From Flavobacterium psychraerolatum (GTDB lineage: Bacteria; Bacteroidota; Bacteroidia; Flavobacteriales; Flavobacteriaceae), in contig NZ_JAOQMX010000004.1 in assembly GCF_025960985.1 (NCBI RefSeq), positions 62,001 through 126,000 on the forward strand: DNA of 64,000 bases. The letters run 5' to 3'. Numbering within the stretch: position 1 is the stretch's first letter; every line of letters begins with the position of its first letter. The translations under genes and the position numbers were made by a program. Positions 26,844-34,892 of this stretch are shown piece after piece. The notes under the pieces were generated by a model. It saw only the letters and a list, made by a program, of their open reading frames with translations, ran no database searches and was not told where the DNA came from.

Positions 26844-27806
26844 TTATGCACATTGTTTAAGTTTTTGCTCAAAAATTTCATTTGGACTTTTAAAACCAAA
26901 TCTTTTTCTGGGTCTGTTATTTAATTTATTTGTTACTCTTAAAACCTCTTCTTCTGTTATTAAATCAAAGTTATATTTTTTTGGAAAATATTGTCTTACT
27001 AAACCATTTAAATTTTCATTAGCACCTCTTTCCCAACTGCAATATGGGTTGGCAAAGAAGTATGAGATTTCTAATATTTCAGATACTTTTTTATGGTTAG
27101 CGAACTCTTTCCCATTATCAGATGTAATGGTGTGCAAAATGGGTTTCCAATCCATTAATAATTCAATTAATTTCTCCTGAATTTCTTGTGATTCCTTACT
27201 GTTTATTTTAGCCATTTTAAGCACACCTGATGCTCTGTCATTTATTGTTAACAAAGCTCCTTTGTGATTTTTACCTATTACCAAATCAATTTCTAAATCC
27301 CCAATTCTTTGCTTTTCTTCTACAACCAACGGCCTGTTTTCAATACCAACTCTATCTTTAATAATACCTCTTGAGCCTTTTAAAGCCCCTCTTTTAGCAT
27401 ATCGCTTTCCTTTTGTGCGTAGGTGCTTATAATGTTGTCCGCCTTTCTTTTTGTCGCTCCAAATGAATTGATAAATTGTTTCAATCGAAACACATTCAAA
27501 GTTTTTATCACTGCAATATCCTACTATTTGTTCAGGACTGAAATCTTCTTCTAAAAGATGAATAACACGTGCTTTTATCTGTTCAGTAAAGCGTATTTTC
27601 TTAGCTTTTTCATGCTGTCGAATACTGGCCTTACTTTGGGCTAACTTAGCTTTATAAACATTATTTCTTTGATCGGAATTTCTGGATAGCTCTCTTGAAA
27701 TTACAGATTTATCTCTACCTATAAACCCTCCAATTTTACTCATTGAAAATCCTTGTGAACGAAGTGTAGCAATTTCGTATCTTTGTTCAATCGTTAAATG
27801 TGACAT
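26844..27806 (-). CDS. IS30 family transposase
   Basis: 320 residues, apparently intact. An N-terminal helix-turn-helix region (LTIEQRYEIATLRSQGFSMS, then IGRDKSVISRELSRN) binds the ends. A DDE integrase core follows, with first Asp in IDLVIGKNHKG, second in TSDNGKEFANH and Glu in NENLNGLVRQYFP. The spacing and order are those of the IS30 family. It is transcribed opposite to the flanking M23 and pgi genes. Since all catalytic residues are present the element may still be mobile. Confidence 0.95.
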   Translation of the reverse strand: MSHLTIEQRYEIATLRSQGFSMSKIGGFIGRDKSVISRELSRNSDQRNNVYKAKLAQSKASIRQHEKAKKIRFTEQIKARVIHLLEEDFSPEQIVGYCSDKNFECVSIETIYQFIWSDKKKGGQHYKHLRTKGKRYAKRGALKGSRGIIKDRVGIENRPLVVEEKQRIGDLEIDLVIGKNHKGALLTINDRASGVLKMAKINSKESQEIQEKLIELLMDWKPILHTITSDNGKEFANHKKVSEILEISYFFANPYCSWERGANENLNGLVRQYFPKKYNFDLITEEEVLRVTNKLNNRPRKRFGFKSPNEIFEQKLKQCA

Positions 27807-27854
27807 CTTTTTTTTGTGCTTAGTAACCCAAAAATAAGAGAAATTTTTTTCGTA

Positions 27855-27906
27855 GCCTACTGATAAGTCTTGAAGATCTAGATCTTCAAGACTTATCAGT
27901 AGGCTT
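27855..27906. repeat. 52-bp perfect palindrome inside the IS30 element
   Basis: Arms of 26 bases with no spacer: the left arm (27855-27880) starts AGCCTACTGATAAG and the centre is AGATCT|AGATCT. The right arm (27881-27906) is its exact reverse complement. It lies 49 bp upstream of the transposase start codon and 21 bp inside the right terminal repeat. It is not followed by a typical T run for minus-strand transcription. Confidence 0.95.
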
Positions 27907-27956
27907 TATTTAAACAAATAAGGAGTGTTGCATTTATCACTTGAATCTAAGAATTA

Positions 27957-27996
27957 AAAAGAGAATCATTATTTGTCAATAGTGATTCTCTTTTTT
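27957..27996 (+). terminator. Terminator, probably that of the M23 gene before IS insertion
   Basis: AAAAGAGAATCA and TGATTCTCTTTT pair across a 14-base loop, followed by TT. It begins just outside the right IS30 repeat and would lie about 30 bp behind the M23 stop codon if the IS were removed. Confidence 0.7.
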
Positions 27997-28067
27997 GTAA
28001 TCTTAAATGTTTGTTTTGGTGTAATTTTATGACACTTTATTCTTTATTTAAAATTGCAATTAAATCT

Positions 28068-28075
28068 TATATTTG
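28068..28075 (+). promoter_or_regulatory. -7 box upstream of the orphan gene
   Basis: TATATTTG, a perfect consensus match, 88 bp before the ATG at 28164. Confidence 0.5.
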
Positions 28076-28163
28076 ATAGTGTAAGTTTTTGTGTATAGCA
28101 TCAAATACGAGTTAAGGAACTTGATGAACCTGTTATTGTACTATTTTAAATAAATTGAAGTTA

Positions 28164-28592
28164 ATGAAAAATGACATTGATTATCTGTATCAAAGAGCAA
28201 CTGTAATAATTCATTTTTTAGTTTCGAAAAGTAAAGACGATTCGATTATTCGACAAGTTGAAACAGTTGTAAACGTCGCTTATAGGAATAAGAAAGTAAA
28301 AGATTTAAAGAGTTTATCCAGAGATTTAAATTCTTGGGCAAATGGTTTGTCTCGGAATGATGGTAAAGAACTCGAGCTAATTTTGAAAGATAGGTTTCAA
28401 GATACTTTGTCTGGTGATGCAATTACAATCAATGCTATTCAAGAACTATTGAATAATGGAAAAATTGTAAACGAAGAATCATATAGAATTATTTATGAAT
28501 ATTTACTGGAAATCTCAAAGGAGGATTTTTTTTATGAGAGAAAAACAGTTTTAGAGAATTTAATTAAAGAATGTGATTCTACTCAAATCTAA
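28164..28592 (+). CDS. Hypothetical protein, small helical
   Basis: 142 residues from ATG 28164 (an upstream in-frame TTG at 28155 is less likely). No signal peptide or membrane segment is seen. It is predicted to be mostly helical and charged, beginning MKNDIDYLYQRATVIIHFLV and ending ERKTVLENLIKECDSTQI. I do not recognise the family. It lies between an IS30 element and a family B repeat, in a gap where flavobacteria usually have only spacer, so it may be an accessory gene. No function is proposed. Confidence 0.6.
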   Translation: MKNDIDYLYQRATVIIHFLVSKSKDDSIIRQVETVVNVAYRNKKVKDLKSLSRDLNSWANGLSRNDGKELELILKDRFQDTLSGDAITINAIQELLNNGKIVNEESYRIIYEYLLEISKEDFFYERKTVLENLIKECDSTQI

Positions 28593-28605
28593 ATTATTTT
28601 ATTCT

Positions 28606-28637
28606 CTAAAAAGTACAGTGAGCGTTGTGCTTTTTTT
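28606..28637 (+). terminator. Probable terminator of the orphan gene
   Basis: AAAAGTACA and TGTGCTTTT form an imperfect stem around GTGAGCGT, followed by T residues, shortly after the stop codon. Confidence 0.55.
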
Positions 28638-28680
28638 TGGTTTTTAAGTAATTTTCTAAATACAAAACAATAATAACCTT

Positions 28681-28756
28681 TTAGCCCCGACTGGAGCGGC
28701 ATCCTTGTGGGGGCTTCTGTTTTGCCCCCACAAGATATAGCGGAATGCGGGAAACC
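28681..28756 (+). repeat. Dispersed structured repeat, family B, copy 1
   Basis: TAGCCCCGACTGGAGCGGCA, then CCTTGTGGGGG and CCCCCACAAG pairing around an 11-base loop, then ATATAGCGGAATGCGGGAA. The order matches 17731-17808 (inverted) and the ends match 32108-32252 (inverted). It lies in the 278-bp gap before pgi. Confidence 0.78.
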
Positions 28757-28870
28757 AATTGATTGAAAGTGCTAAATTTTTTGCTCCTTAAAAAAACAAC
28801 TAAGAGGAAATAAATCAGTTTAAAGTATTTTCAGTATTTTTACATTTATTAAAAACTTGAACTAAAAAAA

Positions 28871-30514
28871 ATGGCTTTACAAACAAACAATCCAACAGCA
28901 ACTGCTGCTTGGAGTAAGCTTCAAAAACATTTTGATGCAATACAAGATATTTCGATGCAAGAAATGTTCAAAGAAGATACTTCTAGAACACAAAAATTTA
29001 ATATTCAGTGGGATAACTTCTTAATAGATTATTCTAAGAACAATATCAGCCAAGAAACCATGACCTTATTGGTAGAATTGGCAAACGAAATGGGTTTGAA
29101 AGAAGCTATTGCTGATTATTTTGGTGGTGCCATAATTAATAAAACCGAAAATAGAGCTGTACTCCACACGGCTTTGAGAGCCAAAGAGTCTGAAGTAGTT
29201 ACCGTAAATGGGGTAAATGTAATTCCGGAAGTGTATGAAGTAAAAGCAAAAATAAAAGCATTTACTAATGAAGTAGTTTCAGGACAACGCACGGGATATA
29301 CAGGCAAAACGTTTACAGATGTGGTAAACATTGGAATTGGTGGATCTGATCTTGGGCCTGCAATGGTGGTAGAAGCCTTGCAATTTTATAAAAATGATTT
29401 GAATGTTCATTTTGTGTCCAATGTAGATGGAGATCATGTAAACGAAATTATCAAGAAATTAAATCCAGAAACAACACTTTTTGTAATTGTCTCTAAAACG
29501 TTTACTACTCAGGAAACTTTGACGAACTCAGAAACGATTCGTAAATGGTTTTTAACCTCTGCCAAACAAGAGGATGTGGCCAAACATTTTGTTGCTGTTT
29601 CTACCAATTTGGAAAAAGTAACTGCATTTGGAATCAATCCTGATAATGTATTTCCAATGTGGGATTGGGTTGGAGGGCGTTTCTCATTATGGAGTGCTGT
29701 AGGTTTGACGATTAGTCTAGCAGTTGGTTATGATAATTATGAACAATTGTTGGAAGGGGCAAACGATATGGATTCCCATTTTAAGGAAACTGAATTTGAT
29801 CAAAATATACCCGTAATTTTAGCATTACTAAGTGTTTGGTACAACAACTTTTTTGGAGCTGAGAGCGAGGCTTTGATTCCTTACACACAATATTTACAAA
29901 AACTAGCGCCATACTTACAACAAGGTACTATGGAGAGTAATGGTAAAAGTGTAGGGCGTGACGGGAAACCTGTAGACTACCAAACGGGAACTATAATTTG
30001 GGGAGAGCCAGGGACCAATGCGCAACACGCCTTTTTTCAATTGATTCACCAAGGGACCAAATTGATTCCTTCGGATTTCATTGGATATGTGAAACCACTT
30101 TACGGTGATGAAGATCACCATGATAAATTGATGTCTAATTTCTTCGCCCAAACCGAAGCACTTTTGCATGGTAAAACATCAGCACAGGTACAAGCAGAGT
30201 TTGACAAGCAAGGACTAGATGCCGCTACTGCAGCTTATTTATTGCCTTTCAAAGTGTTTACAGGAAACAAACCGACCAATACAATTTTGATCGAAAAGTT
30301 GTCTCCAAGAACACTAGGTTCATTAATTGCAATGTACGAGCATAAAATTTTTGTTCAAGGAATTATTTGGAATATTTTTAGCTTTGATCAATGGGGAGTA
30401 GAGTTAGGGAAACAATTGGCTAACTCCATTTTATCAGAGATTAATAGCAAGACGGTAAAAGAACACGATAGTTCTACTTCTTTTTTATTAAATTATTTTT
30501 TTAAAAATAAGTAA
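28871..30514 (+). CDS. pgi: Glucose-6-phosphate isomerase
   Basis: 547 residues, interconverting glucose-6-phosphate and fructose-6-phosphate. Signature segments are [13 protein letters not shown] near residues 155-167, the [12 protein letters not shown] phosphate loop, the [12 protein letters not shown] active-site region and the late [14 protein letters not shown] signature. Length and domain order are those of the long bacterial form. The gene has a terminator at 30551-30588 and is preceded by a family B repeat. Confidence 0.97.
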   Translation: MALQTNNPTATAAWSKLQKHFDAIQDISMQEMFKEDTSRTQKFNIQWDNFLIDYSKNNISQETMTLLVELANEMGLKEAIADYFGGAIINKTENRAVLHTALRAKESEVVTVNGVNVIPEVYEVKAKIKAFTNEVVSGQRTGYTGKTFTDVVNIGIGGSDLGPAMVVEALQFYKNDLNVHFVSNVDGDHVNEIIKKLNPETTLFVIVSKTFTTQETLTNSETIRKWFLTSAKQEDVAKHFVAVSTNLEKVTAFGINPDNVFPMWDWVGGRFSLWSAVGLTISLAVGYDNYEQLLEGANDMDSHFKETEFDQNIPVILALLSVWYNNFFGAESEALIPYTQYLQKLAPYLQQGTMESNGKSVGRDGKPVDYQTGTIIWGEPGTNAQHAFFQLIHQGTKLIPSDFIGYVKPLYGDEDHHDKLMSNFFAQTEALLHGKTSAQVQAEFDKQGLDAATAAYLLPFKVFTGNKPTNTILIEKLSPRTLGSLIAMYEHKIFVQGIIWNIFSFDQWGVELGKQLANSILSEINSKTVKEHDSSTSFLLNYFFKNK

Positions 30515-30550
30515 GAATAATATAGCTTATTAAATAGTTGTTAAATTACA

Positions 30551-30588
30551 AAGGCCTTAACGTTTATCGATCGTTAAGGTCTTTTTTT
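30551..30588 (+). terminator. Terminator of pgi
   Basis: Stem AAGGCCTTAACG / CGTTAAGGTCTT (one G-T pair) with a 9-base loop and a long T run, 36 bp after the stop codon. Confidence 0.85.
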
Positions 30589-30603
30589 TTATTACTTTTT
30601 GCT

Positions 30604-30611
30604 TATATTTG
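30604..30611 (+). promoter_or_regulatory. -7 box of the small membrane protein gene
   Basis: TATATTTG 19 bp before the ATG at 30631, just beyond the pgi terminator. Confidence 0.6.
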
Positions 30612-30630
30612 TTTCAAAAAATATTTATTT

Positions 30631-31062
30631 ATGTACGATATCGTTAAACAGATTCATTCTGGCTGGGCTATTTTAGCTTTTTTTTTATTGATTTTAGTGG
30701 TAGTAAATTCTACTATTGGTTTGCTTACTAAAAAAGAATTTACTCCTTGGGATAGAAGAGTGGGGATTATGGGATTGATTGGGACACATACCCAGTTGCT
30801 TATTGGGTTAATTTTATACTTTGTTTCTCCATTAGGGTTTTCTTCTCTAGGAAACATGTCCGACAAAGCCTTGCGAATGACATCGCTAGAACATCCACTT
30901 ATTAATATAATTGCGATCACATTAATTACAATTGGTTGGTCAAAACATAAAAAAATAACTGAAAGTAACAAAAAATTTAAAACATTCTTAATTTTTTATG
31001 GATTAGGTTTGATCCTTATATTGAGTAGAGTACCATGGGGTTTATGGCAATCTAGCTTATAA
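30631..31062 (+). CDS. Four-helix membrane protein, cytochrome b-like
   Basis: 143 residues from ATG 30631. This start is preferred over an in-frame TTG at 30538, which lies inside the pgi terminator region. Four hydrophobic helices are visible, with histidines at IHSGWAI (helix 1), GTHTQLLIGL (helix 2) and SLEHPLINI (helix 3), spaced as possible haem ligands. Homologues are common in Bacteroidota and are sometimes called cytochrome b-like proteins. Function is not established. Confidence 0.7.
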   Translation: MYDIVKQIHSGWAILAFFLLILVVVNSTIGLLTKKEFTPWDRRVGIMGLIGTHTQLLIGLILYFVSPLGFSSLGNMSDKALRMTSLEHPLINIIAITLITIGWSKHKKITESNKKFKTFLIFYGLGLILILSRVPWGLWQSSL

Positions 31063-31146
31063 CTTATAGTAAAAAACTTCTTTTTTTGGAGTTTGTTATT
31101 GTAAGGTATGGTTATTGTTAGATAGATAGAAATTTAAAAAGTCAAA

Positions 31147-31617
31147 ATGAAAAAATCGATAACACTATTTTTTTTGTTCACAATTATTGGATTCGCATCT
31201 AGCAGAACTCCTTTATTTGATAAAATAAAATCTACTTTTCAAAAATCTGCAGCAACCAAAGATACAACCAAATCAGCAAAAGATAGTGTACGTCATGAAC
31301 AACGCTTAAAGTTGAAGTTCTATAAAAAAGATGCCAATGCCTCCTATTACCATGATAAATTTAATGGGAGGCGTACGGCAAGTGGATCAAAATTCGATAA
31401 TGATTCCTATACTGCCGCACATAGAAAGTTCCCGTTCGGAACTAAATTAAAAGTGACCAATCAAGCCAGTGGAAAGTCCATAATTGTCGAAGTCACGGAC
31501 AGAGGCCCATTCTCCAGAGGTCGTGAATTGGATCTCACCCGTAAAGGTTTTATGGAAATAGCCAAAAACAAAGGAATCGGAATTATGGTCGTAACCATTG
31601 AAGAAATTCTAGACTAG
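31147..31617 (+). CDS. RlpA-like septal ring lytic transglycosylase family protein
   Basis: 156 residues with an N-terminal signal segment (MKKSITLFFLFTIIGFASS). A double-psi beta-barrel domain occupies the last hundred residues: YYHDKFNGRRTASGSKF, AAHRKFPFGTKLKVTN, VEVTDRGPFSRGRELDLT. RlpA proteins bind or cleave glycan strands of peptidoglycan that lack stem peptides. There is no SPOR domain, which is normal for short Bacteroidota members. The 3' end overlaps the convergent CYTH gene by four bases. Confidence 0.88.
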   Translation: MKKSITLFFLFTIIGFASSRTPLFDKIKSTFQKSAATKDTTKSAKDSVRHEQRLKLKFYKKDANASYYHDKFNGRRTASGSKFDNDSYTAAHRKFPFGTKLKVTNQASGKSIIVEVTDRGPFSRGRELDLTRKGFMEIAKNKGIGIMVVTIEEILD

Positions 31618-32087
31618 ATTCCCCATTCTTTAAAATGATTTTTACTCAAATAGGAGTTGTAATATCGAGGATCAGTAGTCACTTCTTGCCCCAACCAAAG
31701 AGGTTTTTCAAATGTTTCTGTTTCAGACAATAATTCAATCTCCGCCATAATCAAACCTTCATTTTCGCCATAAAACTCATCAACCTCATAGGTCTTTCCT
31801 TTGAATTTGATCTCATAGCGAGTTTTATCAATACATCCTTTTTCACACAATAGCAGTAATTTTTCTGCTTCTTCAATTGTGATTTCCTTTTCCCATTCAA
31901 AACGAGACATTCCAGATGCGCTAGAGGCTCCTTTTATCGTCAGAAAGCCTTTGTTGCCTTTTGTCCTTACTCTAACTGTTCTTTCAGGAATCGAGCTCAA
32001 ATAGCCTTGTTTTATTCGTTTTTCAGAAAATGCTTCTTTTTTGAAATCCTCTGAAGTAACCAAAAATTTACGTTCTATTTCAATCAT
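31614..32087 (-). CDS. CYTH domain-containing protein
   Basis: 157 residues, triphosphate tunnel metalloenzyme fold. The N-terminal EIERKFLV gives the ExExK signature (E3, E5, K7). Basic strands VRVRTKGNKGFLTIKG and MSRFEWEKEI follow, and acidic strands YEVDEFYGENEGLIMAEIEL complete the tunnel. Family members hydrolyse inorganic triphosphate or act as adenylate cyclases; small bacterial ones like this are usually triphosphatases. It is convergent with the RlpA-like gene. Confidence 0.88.
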   Translation of the reverse strand: MIEIERKFLVTSEDFKKEAFSEKRIKQGYLSSIPERTVRVRTKGNKGFLTIKGASSASGMSRFEWEKEITIEEAEKLLLLCEKGCIDKTRYEIKFKGKTYEVDEFYGENEGLIMAEIELLSETETFEKPLWLGQEVTTDPRYYNSYLSKNHFKEWGI

Positions 32088-32107
32088 AATCTACTATGTT
32101 AATGGTG

Positions 32108-32252
32108 AGGAGCTTATTCCAGCTGTCCGCTTTAGCCCTCAGTTTAAAATCTTTTTTTATTAGGTCGTTGCAGGAGCTTCCGTTGGTCGCTCTGCCTCTC
32201 CCATAAAAAATAGCTTTTGCCTTCGGGGCTGCCACTTCCATCTGGGCTAGTT
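32108..32252 (-). repeat. Dispersed structured repeat, family B, copy 3 (long variant)
   Basis: Read on the minus strand: CTAGCCCAGATGGAAGTGGC, AGCCCCGAAGGC, a long internal segment with GGGAGAGGCAGAGCGACCAA, then TAAAGCGGACAGCTGGAA and CTCC. The outer boxes match copies 1 and 2, but the interior is about 65 bp longer. It fills most of the gap between the CYTH gene and dinB. Confidence 0.65.
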
Positions 32253-32309
32253 CGTATCCAAAAGTAAATTATTTTTATAACAATTTAGCATCACAAAGAA
32301 AATCCTAAC

Positions 32310-32317
32310 TAAATTTG
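32310..32317 (+). promoter_or_regulatory. -7 box immediately ahead of dinB
   Basis: TAAATTTG, perfect consensus, ending only four bases before the dinB ATG, so the predicted transcript starts at or near the start codon. Confidence 0.55.
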
Positions 32318-32321
32318 TACT

Positions 32322-33413
32322 ATGGATCAACCGTTTCCCGAAAGAAAGATTATACACATTGACATGGATGCCTTTTATGCCTCGGTGGAACAAATGGATA
32401 ATCCTGAGTTAATAGGGAAGCCCATCGCTGTAGGTGGATCTGAAAATCGTGGCGTAGTAGCCGCCGCTAGTTATGAGGCTCGAAAATTTGGTGTACGCTC
32501 GGCCATAAGTGGTGTGCAAGCCAAACGGAATTGCCCCGATTTAATTTTTGTACGTCCTCGCTTTGAGCGGTACAAAGAAATTTCGAAAAAAATCCATGCC
32601 ATTTTCAAAGATTATACCGATTTGATCGAACCCTTGTCACTCGATGAAGCTTATCTTGATGTGACTCAAAACAAAAAGGGAAACCCTAGTGCTAGTATTC
32701 TTGCAGAAGAAATTCGTACCCGAATTTTTAATGAAGTTGGATTGACGGCCTCTGCAGGAATTTCGATAAATAAATTTGTAGCCAAAATTGCTAGTGACTA
32801 CAACAAACCAAATGGACAAAAGACGGTGAAGCCAGATGAGGTTCAAGTTTTTCTAGAAAATTTAGCGATCAAAAAATTCTACGGAGTAGGTAAGGTAACC
32901 ACCGAAAAAATGTATCAGTTAGGGATTTTTACGGGAATTGATTTAAAATCGAAGTCGTTAGAATTTCTTGAAAAGCATTTTGGAAAGGCAGGTGCATTTT
33001 ATTATAATGTGGTTCGAGGGATTCATAATAGTCCAGTTAAATCAGATCGAATTTCGAAATCGGTTGCTGCAGAACATACCTTTGAAACCAATCTTTCATC
33101 AGAGATTTTTATGCTCGAACAATTACAAGGAATTGCAGCTACACTTGAAAACAGATTGAAAAAAAATGCTGTTTCGGGCAAAACGGTAACATTAAAAATA
33201 AAATATAGTGACTTTAGTCAACAAACACGCTCCAAAACATTGCCTTATTTTATTGCTGACAAAGGATTAATTATGGAAACGATTGAGGAACTATTGTATC
33301 AGGAGCGAATGAAAGATTCAGTGCGATTACTAGGGATTTCTATGAGCAATCTTAATACCGAAACTACTGAAAAAAAAGTGGTGGTAGCAGTACAGTTGAA
33401 ATTTAAGTTTTGA
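32322..33413 (+). CDS. dinB: DNA polymerase IV
   Basis: 363 residues, Y-family translesion polymerase. Catalytic acids are in HIDMDAFYASVEQ (D14, D16) and SLDEAYLDVT (Asp and Glu near 107-108). The palm/fingers, the thumb with helix-hairpin-helix (KKFYGVGKVTTEKMYQLGI) and the C-terminal little-finger domain are complete. The end LKFKF lacks an obvious clamp-binding tail. It follows a family B repeat, and its promoter box lies four bases before the ATG. Confidence 0.96.
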   Translation: MDQPFPERKIIHIDMDAFYASVEQMDNPELIGKPIAVGGSENRGVVAAASYEARKFGVRSAISGVQAKRNCPDLIFVRPRFERYKEISKKIHAIFKDYTDLIEPLSLDEAYLDVTQNKKGNPSASILAEEIRTRIFNEVGLTASAGISINKFVAKIASDYNKPNGQKTVKPDEVQVFLENLAIKKFYGVGKVTTEKMYQLGIFTGIDLKSKSLEFLEKHFGKAGAFYYNVVRGIHNSPVKSDRISKSVAAEHTFETNLSSEIFMLEQLQGIAATLENRLKKNAVSGKTVTLKIKYSDFSQQTRSKTLPYFIADKGLIMETIEELLYQERMKDSVRLLGISMSNLNTETTEKKVVVAVQLKFKF

Positions 33414-33476
33414 ATCTTGTTTTTTTGCAAATGTATTTTTTGGGTGACTTTTTATTAGGAGGAAACAGGTCAAAAA

Positions 33477-33500
33477 AAATCCTTCTGATTAGAAGGATTT
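33477..33500 (-). terminator. Terminator of the Bax-inhibitor-1-like gene
   Basis: Stem AAATCCTTCT-GATT-AGAAGGATTT. On the minus strand a run of eight T follows. It lies 33 bp beyond the minus-strand stop. Confidence 0.85.
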
Positions 33501-33532
33501 AGAATATGATAAAAATACTTTTAGAGTATGTT

Positions 33533-34300
33533 TTAGTCTTTACTTGCCAGTTTTGAGAACAACCTTAAGAACTCGATATACAACCATACGAGTGTTACCA
33601 TTAGTCCCATAGCGCCAAACCATTCCATGTATTTTGGTTTTCTTTGTTTAACACCTTGTTCTATTTGATCAAAATCCAAAAAGATATTTAATGCTGCAAT
33701 AATAATCACAAAGACACTGATTCCAATACTCATCATAGAGTTACCATAGTGTACAGGTTGATAACTAGTAAACATAGATACTACCCATGAAATAAGGTAA
33801 TACGTTGCAATAGCAAAGGTAGCAGCAATTACAACCGACTTGAATTGCTCGGTTACTTTTACAATTTTAAATTTATAAAGCCCTAAACATACCAAAAAAG
33901 TGGCAAATGTAGCACCAACTGCTTGAATTACGATTCCTGGGTATTTTGCTTCAAAGATGGCAGAAATACCTCCAATAAATAATCCTTCAAAAAGAGCATA
34001 TCCAGGAGCCAAATAGCCAGAATATTGAGGTTTGAATGCTGAAATTACGACCAATATCAAGCCCATTACTGCGCCACCGATTGCAGGTAATATTGGATTC
34101 ATTCCGTTGAAAGCCATCCACCAAATCACCATAGCCGAAGCTGTAAGTAGTAAGAATAATAGAGCAGTTTTGTTAATCGTACCAGAAAGTGTCATTTCTA
34201 GATCTGAACCAATTACTGTCGCTTCATGTACTTGTCCGGTCTTTGAAGTTGCCGAGAATGATTTATTATTTAAAAACGGGTTTCGTGATTTGAATTCCAT
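33533..34300 (-). CDS. Bax inhibitor-1/YccA family membrane protein
   Basis: 255 residues. A soluble N-terminal leader of about 45 residues is followed by seven hydrophobic helices. The segment ending LFEGLFIGGISAIFEAKYPG matches the TMBIM/YccA family, and the late DFDQIEQGV motif carries the conserved aspartates that form the pH-sensing pair in BsYetJ. The bacterial function is unclear; some members leak calcium. It is monocistronic with its own promoter and terminator. Confidence 0.9.
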   Translation of the reverse strand: MEFKSRNPFLNNKSFSATSKTGQVHEATVIGSDLEMTLSGTINKTALLFLLLTASAMVIWWMAFNGMNPILPAIGGAVMGLILVVISAFKPQYSGYLAPGYALFEGLFIGGISAIFEAKYPGIVIQAVGATFATFLVCLGLYKFKIVKVTEQFKSVVIAATFAIATYYLISWVVSMFTSYQPVHYGNSMMSIGISVFVIIIAALNIFLDFDQIEQGVKQRKPKYMEWFGAMGLMVTLVWLYIEFLRLFSKLASKD

Positions 34301-34323
34301 GTTTGTAATTTTGTTAATTAGTG

Positions 34324-34331
34324 CAAAGATA
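34324..34331 (-). promoter_or_regulatory. -7 box of the Bax-inhibitor-1-like gene
   Basis: Minus strand TATCTTTG, perfect TAnnTTTG, 24 bp before the start codon. Confidence 0.65.
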
Positions 34332-34838
34332 AAGCAAATAAGTATAAAGTAAAATTTGCATCCTTAAATTTAGTTAAAGTTTATGTTTTGAAAGGTTTAT
34401 GTTTTTAAACAAATAAATAGTTTTTATAGGATTAAAAAATGATAGAACCCGTTCGCGCAGATTTATCATAAATGTTTATTGTAGGGATGTATATGTTCGC
34501 CTTCCAATTGTCATCCAGTAATAATCTATTTTTAGGAATTTCTTATATTTATAAACATAGAAAGTTGTAACCGTTTTAATGATTGTAATCTTCTTTTATT
34601 GTACTCGTATAGCTATGTTTGCGTCAGTTAACATTTGTTTATAATCCTGCATTATCGGTTAATGAAAACGTTATAGTTAATACATTTACCGCTCTATTTC
34701 AGCTTTTTTTATGTTTTATACTACTGTTTTGTTTGGTGTTCACGTTAAATATTTTTCATAAGTATTTGATATAAAAACATTTAAGTTATTGAGTGTGTTT
34801 ATTTTAAGGAAATGTGAAAACAGTTATACAAAATAATC

Positions 34839-34846
34839 TAATTTTG
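34839..34846 (+). promoter_or_regulatory. -7 box of the beta-barrel gene
   Basis: TAATTTTG, perfect TAnnTTTG, 46 bp before the ATG at 34893. Confidence 0.55.
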
Positions 34847-34892
34847 TGATAAAGTAGTTAACAAAAATTACTATCTATAACGATTAATTATT

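Larger units (their letters stand above)
26822..27948 (-). mobile_element. IS30-family insertion sequence
   Basis: The ends are inverted repeats matching at 18 of 21 positions: 26822-26842 (GATTCAATTAACAAATGCAAC) and 27928-27948 (minus strand GATTCAAGTGATAAATGCAAC). The element is about 1.13 kb and encodes one intact transposase on the minus strand, whose stop codon lies 2 bp from the left repeat. A 52-bp perfect palindrome lies between the transposase start and the right repeat. The exact outer bases and target duplication could not be fixed. Confidence 0.85.
34301..34892. other. Divergent intergenic region with two promoters
   Basis: No gene is visible in 592 bp. At the left end is the minus-strand -7 box of the Bax-inhibitor-like gene (34324-34331) and at the right a plus-strand TAATTTTG (34839-34846). 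The middle is AT-rich without a recognisable RNA or repeat. Confidence 0.55.

Noticed and set aside
26836-27180. Plus-strand frame of 114 codons opposite the IS30 transposase
   Set aside because: It is antisense to the DDE domain coding region, which is complete on the minus strand.
34301-34892. Possible structured RNA in the long divergent gap
   Set aside because: Apart from promoter boxes I found no stable long-range pairing or known RNA motif.
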